A stretch of DNA of 7,380 nt from the NCBI GenBank assembly GCA_023423605.1, contig JAFAFF010000227.1:1-7380 (forward strand). Reading direction: 5' to 3'. Every line of letters starts with the position of its first letter. The stretch's first letter is position 1. Both the position numbers and the translations under genes were made by a program. The DNA comes from Pseudomonadota bacterium. Lineage in GTDB: Bacteria > Pseudomonadota > Gammaproteobacteria > Xanthomonadales > Xanthomonadaceae. The notes under the pieces are model-generated. The model was not told where the DNA came from. It worked only from the letters and a program-made list of their open reading frames with translations, and searched no databases. Below, piece after piece: positions 6,902 through 7,380 of this stretch.

Positions 6902-6907
6902 ATTGTA
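6902..6907 (-). promoter_or_regulatory. Possible -10 hexamer of the minus-strand operon
   Basis: The minus strand reads TACAAT here, five of six matches to the sigma-70 -10 consensus. It lies about 95 bases ahead of the lipoprotein GTG. Upstream at the usual 16-18 base spacing there is no good -35 (best are ATACCT or TATACC). If real, the promoter would be weak without an activator. It overlaps the dyad at 6904-6919. Confidence 0.35.
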
Positions 6908-6919
6908 CAGGCACGTACA
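6904..6919. promoter_or_regulatory. 16-bp dyad TGTAC-N6-GTACA, possible operator
   Basis: TGTAC (6904-6908) and GTACA (6915-6919) form a perfect inverted repeat with a 6-base spacer in the divergent region, overlapping the candidate -10 of the minus-strand operon. The geometry suits a dimeric helix-turn-helix regulator. No regulator gene is in the window, so the binding protein is unknown. Confidence 0.35.
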
Positions 6920-6957
6920 GCCAGAGGTATAGTGCGGCAGATCCCACCCGTCAAGCG

Positions 6958-6985
6958 TGAAAATCGCGACAAATCGCACTTTTCA
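6958..6985. promoter_or_regulatory. Nested inverted and direct repeats upstream of tssJ
   Basis: TGAAAA (6958-6963) and TTTTCA (6980-6985) are perfect reverse complements 16 bases apart. Between them the 7-mer AAATCGC occurs twice, at 6961-6967 and 6971-6977, exactly 10 bases apart (one helical turn). The block lies just upstream of the candidate tssJ -10 box, where an activator would bind. This role is inferred from position. Confidence 0.3.
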
Positions 6986-7000
6986 GCGCGTCAACGACGC

Positions 7001-7006
7001 TATCAT
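7001..7006 (+). promoter_or_regulatory. Possible -10 hexamer of tssJ
   Basis: TATCAT is a fair sigma-70 -10 match, 37 bases ahead of the tssJ ATG. The only -35-like element is TTTTCA at 6980-6985, with a short 15-base spacer and weak match. The call is tentative. Confidence 0.3.
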
Positions 7007-7043
7007 CGTAGAACCCGCCCATTTCCTCACAGGACTTTCACGA

Positions 7044-7380
7044 ATGTTCCGAACGTTGCACCGTTCTGCATGCGTCATTTCATTGACGATCGTCGTCATG
7101 GTGCTGGTGTCCGGCTGTGCGAGCGGCGGACTTCGCGAAAGGATGGGAAAGACGCTGCAGGCGGTAGGCCTGCGCGACAGCTCGCCTGCCAGGATGGATA
7201 CGGTGCAGATCAGGCTGTTTGGGGGCGACAACCTCAACGCTGGCAATGATCGACGCGCCACGGCCGCCGTGGTCAAGATCTATCACCTGCGCAACGCGCA
7301 GCGTTTCGAATCGGCTCCCCTGTCGGCGTTCCTGGATTCGGCCGGGGAGCAGGCTGCGCTGGGCGCGGACCTTCTTTCAG
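7044..7380 (+). CDS. tssJ: TssJ, T6SS outer-membrane lipoprotein (5' part)
   Basis: TssJ (VasD/SciN/Lip family) is an outer-membrane lipoprotein that binds the periplasmic domain of TssM and completes the TssJLM membrane complex. The visible 112 codons encode a short n-region, a hydrophobic segment (about residues 11-23) and the lipobox LVSGC with Cys25. Ala at +2 is compatible with outer-membrane sorting. After a linker come the family marks: VQIRLFGGDNLN (about 54-65), a strand VVKIYHLRN (76-84) and the acidic ALGADLL segment (105-111). The ATG at 7044 is chosen because of AGGAC at 7031-7035, 8 bases ahead, and the well-formed signal peptide that follows. The gene runs off the window end without a stop, with no frame break. 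It is divergent from the lipoprotein-tssB operon and probably heads a tssJ-K-L-M operon that cannot be seen. Confidence 0.9.
   Translation, partial: MFRTLHRSACVISLTIVVMVLVSGCASGGLRERMGKTLQAVGLRDSSPARMDTVQIRLFGGDNLNAGNDRRATAAVVKIYHLRNAQRFESAPLSAFLDSAGEQAALGADLLS

Noticed and set aside
6895..6921. TTGACG (6895-6900) as a plus-strand -35, with TACAGC as -10
   Set aside because: TTGACG is a good -35 match, but no adequate -10 occurs 16-18 bases downstream; TATAGT at 6928 is too far away.
6809..7043. A sigma-54 (-24/-12) promoter in the divergent region
   Set aside because: Many T6SS clusters use sigma-54, so I looked for GG-N10-GC, but GGCAC at 6910-6914 has no TTGC at the right distance, and the minus strand has none either.
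6932..7249. 105-codon plus-strand frame overlapping the tssJ start
   Set aside because: It runs through the regulatory region and out of frame with tssJ, which has a signal peptide, lipobox and family motifs; the product is Arg/His-rich and unlike a real protein.

Overview
The window holds the core of one type VI secretion system (T6SS) gene cluster: seven genes on the minus strand and the start of an eighth on the plus strand. The high G+C content, strong third-position G/C bias and the similarity of the proteins I recognise to Xanthomonadaceae and Burkholderia-type systems suggest a high-GC proteobacterium. A member of the Xanthomonadaceae such as Stenotrophomonas or Xanthomonas is my best guess, but this is inference. 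Nothing in the window looks like an insertion sequence, tRNA, CRISPR array or phage.

In transcription order, the minus-strand operon runs from 6808 down to 13. It encodes a TPR lipoprotein (6808-6206), the contractile sheath pair TssB (6165-5665) and TssC (5661-4165), the inner-tube protein Hcp/TssD (4030-3533), and the baseplate proteins TssE (3394-2906), TssF (2906-1071) and TssG (1107-13). TssG ends 12 bases before the window edge, so the next gene, probably the ClpV/TssH ATPase, lies outside. On the other strand, from 7044 to beyond the window end, is the outer-membrane lipoprotein TssJ. It belongs to the membrane complex, so tssK/L/M probably follow it. The divergent layout (lipoprotein-BCDEFG on one side, J on the other) resembles the arrangement I know from Burkholderia T6SS-1, Acinetobacter and Xanthomonadaceae clusters (class i4b). 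That class assignment is from memory and was not computed.

The parts fit together as follows. TssE, F and G form the baseplate on which Hcp rings stack into a tube. TssB and TssC polymerise around the tube as the sheath, whose contraction drives tube and spike through the envelope. TssJ anchors the trans-envelope complex at the outer membrane. The N-terminal helix of TssC carries the sequence type used by ClpV for sheath recycling. No spike (VgrG/PAAR), effector or immunity gene is present.

The non-coding parts are the least routine. The spaces on both sides of hcp (134 and about 138 bases) are much larger than the other gaps and contain inverted repeats, including a perfect 11-bp stem directly after the hcp stop codon. 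The 235-base divergent region (6809-7043) contains several dyad and direct repeats and a good minus-strand -10 hexamer. The protein-coding content is otherwise a standard T6SS core; I do not see an undescribed protein system. The most open protein question is the role of the small TPR lipoprotein ahead of tssB.
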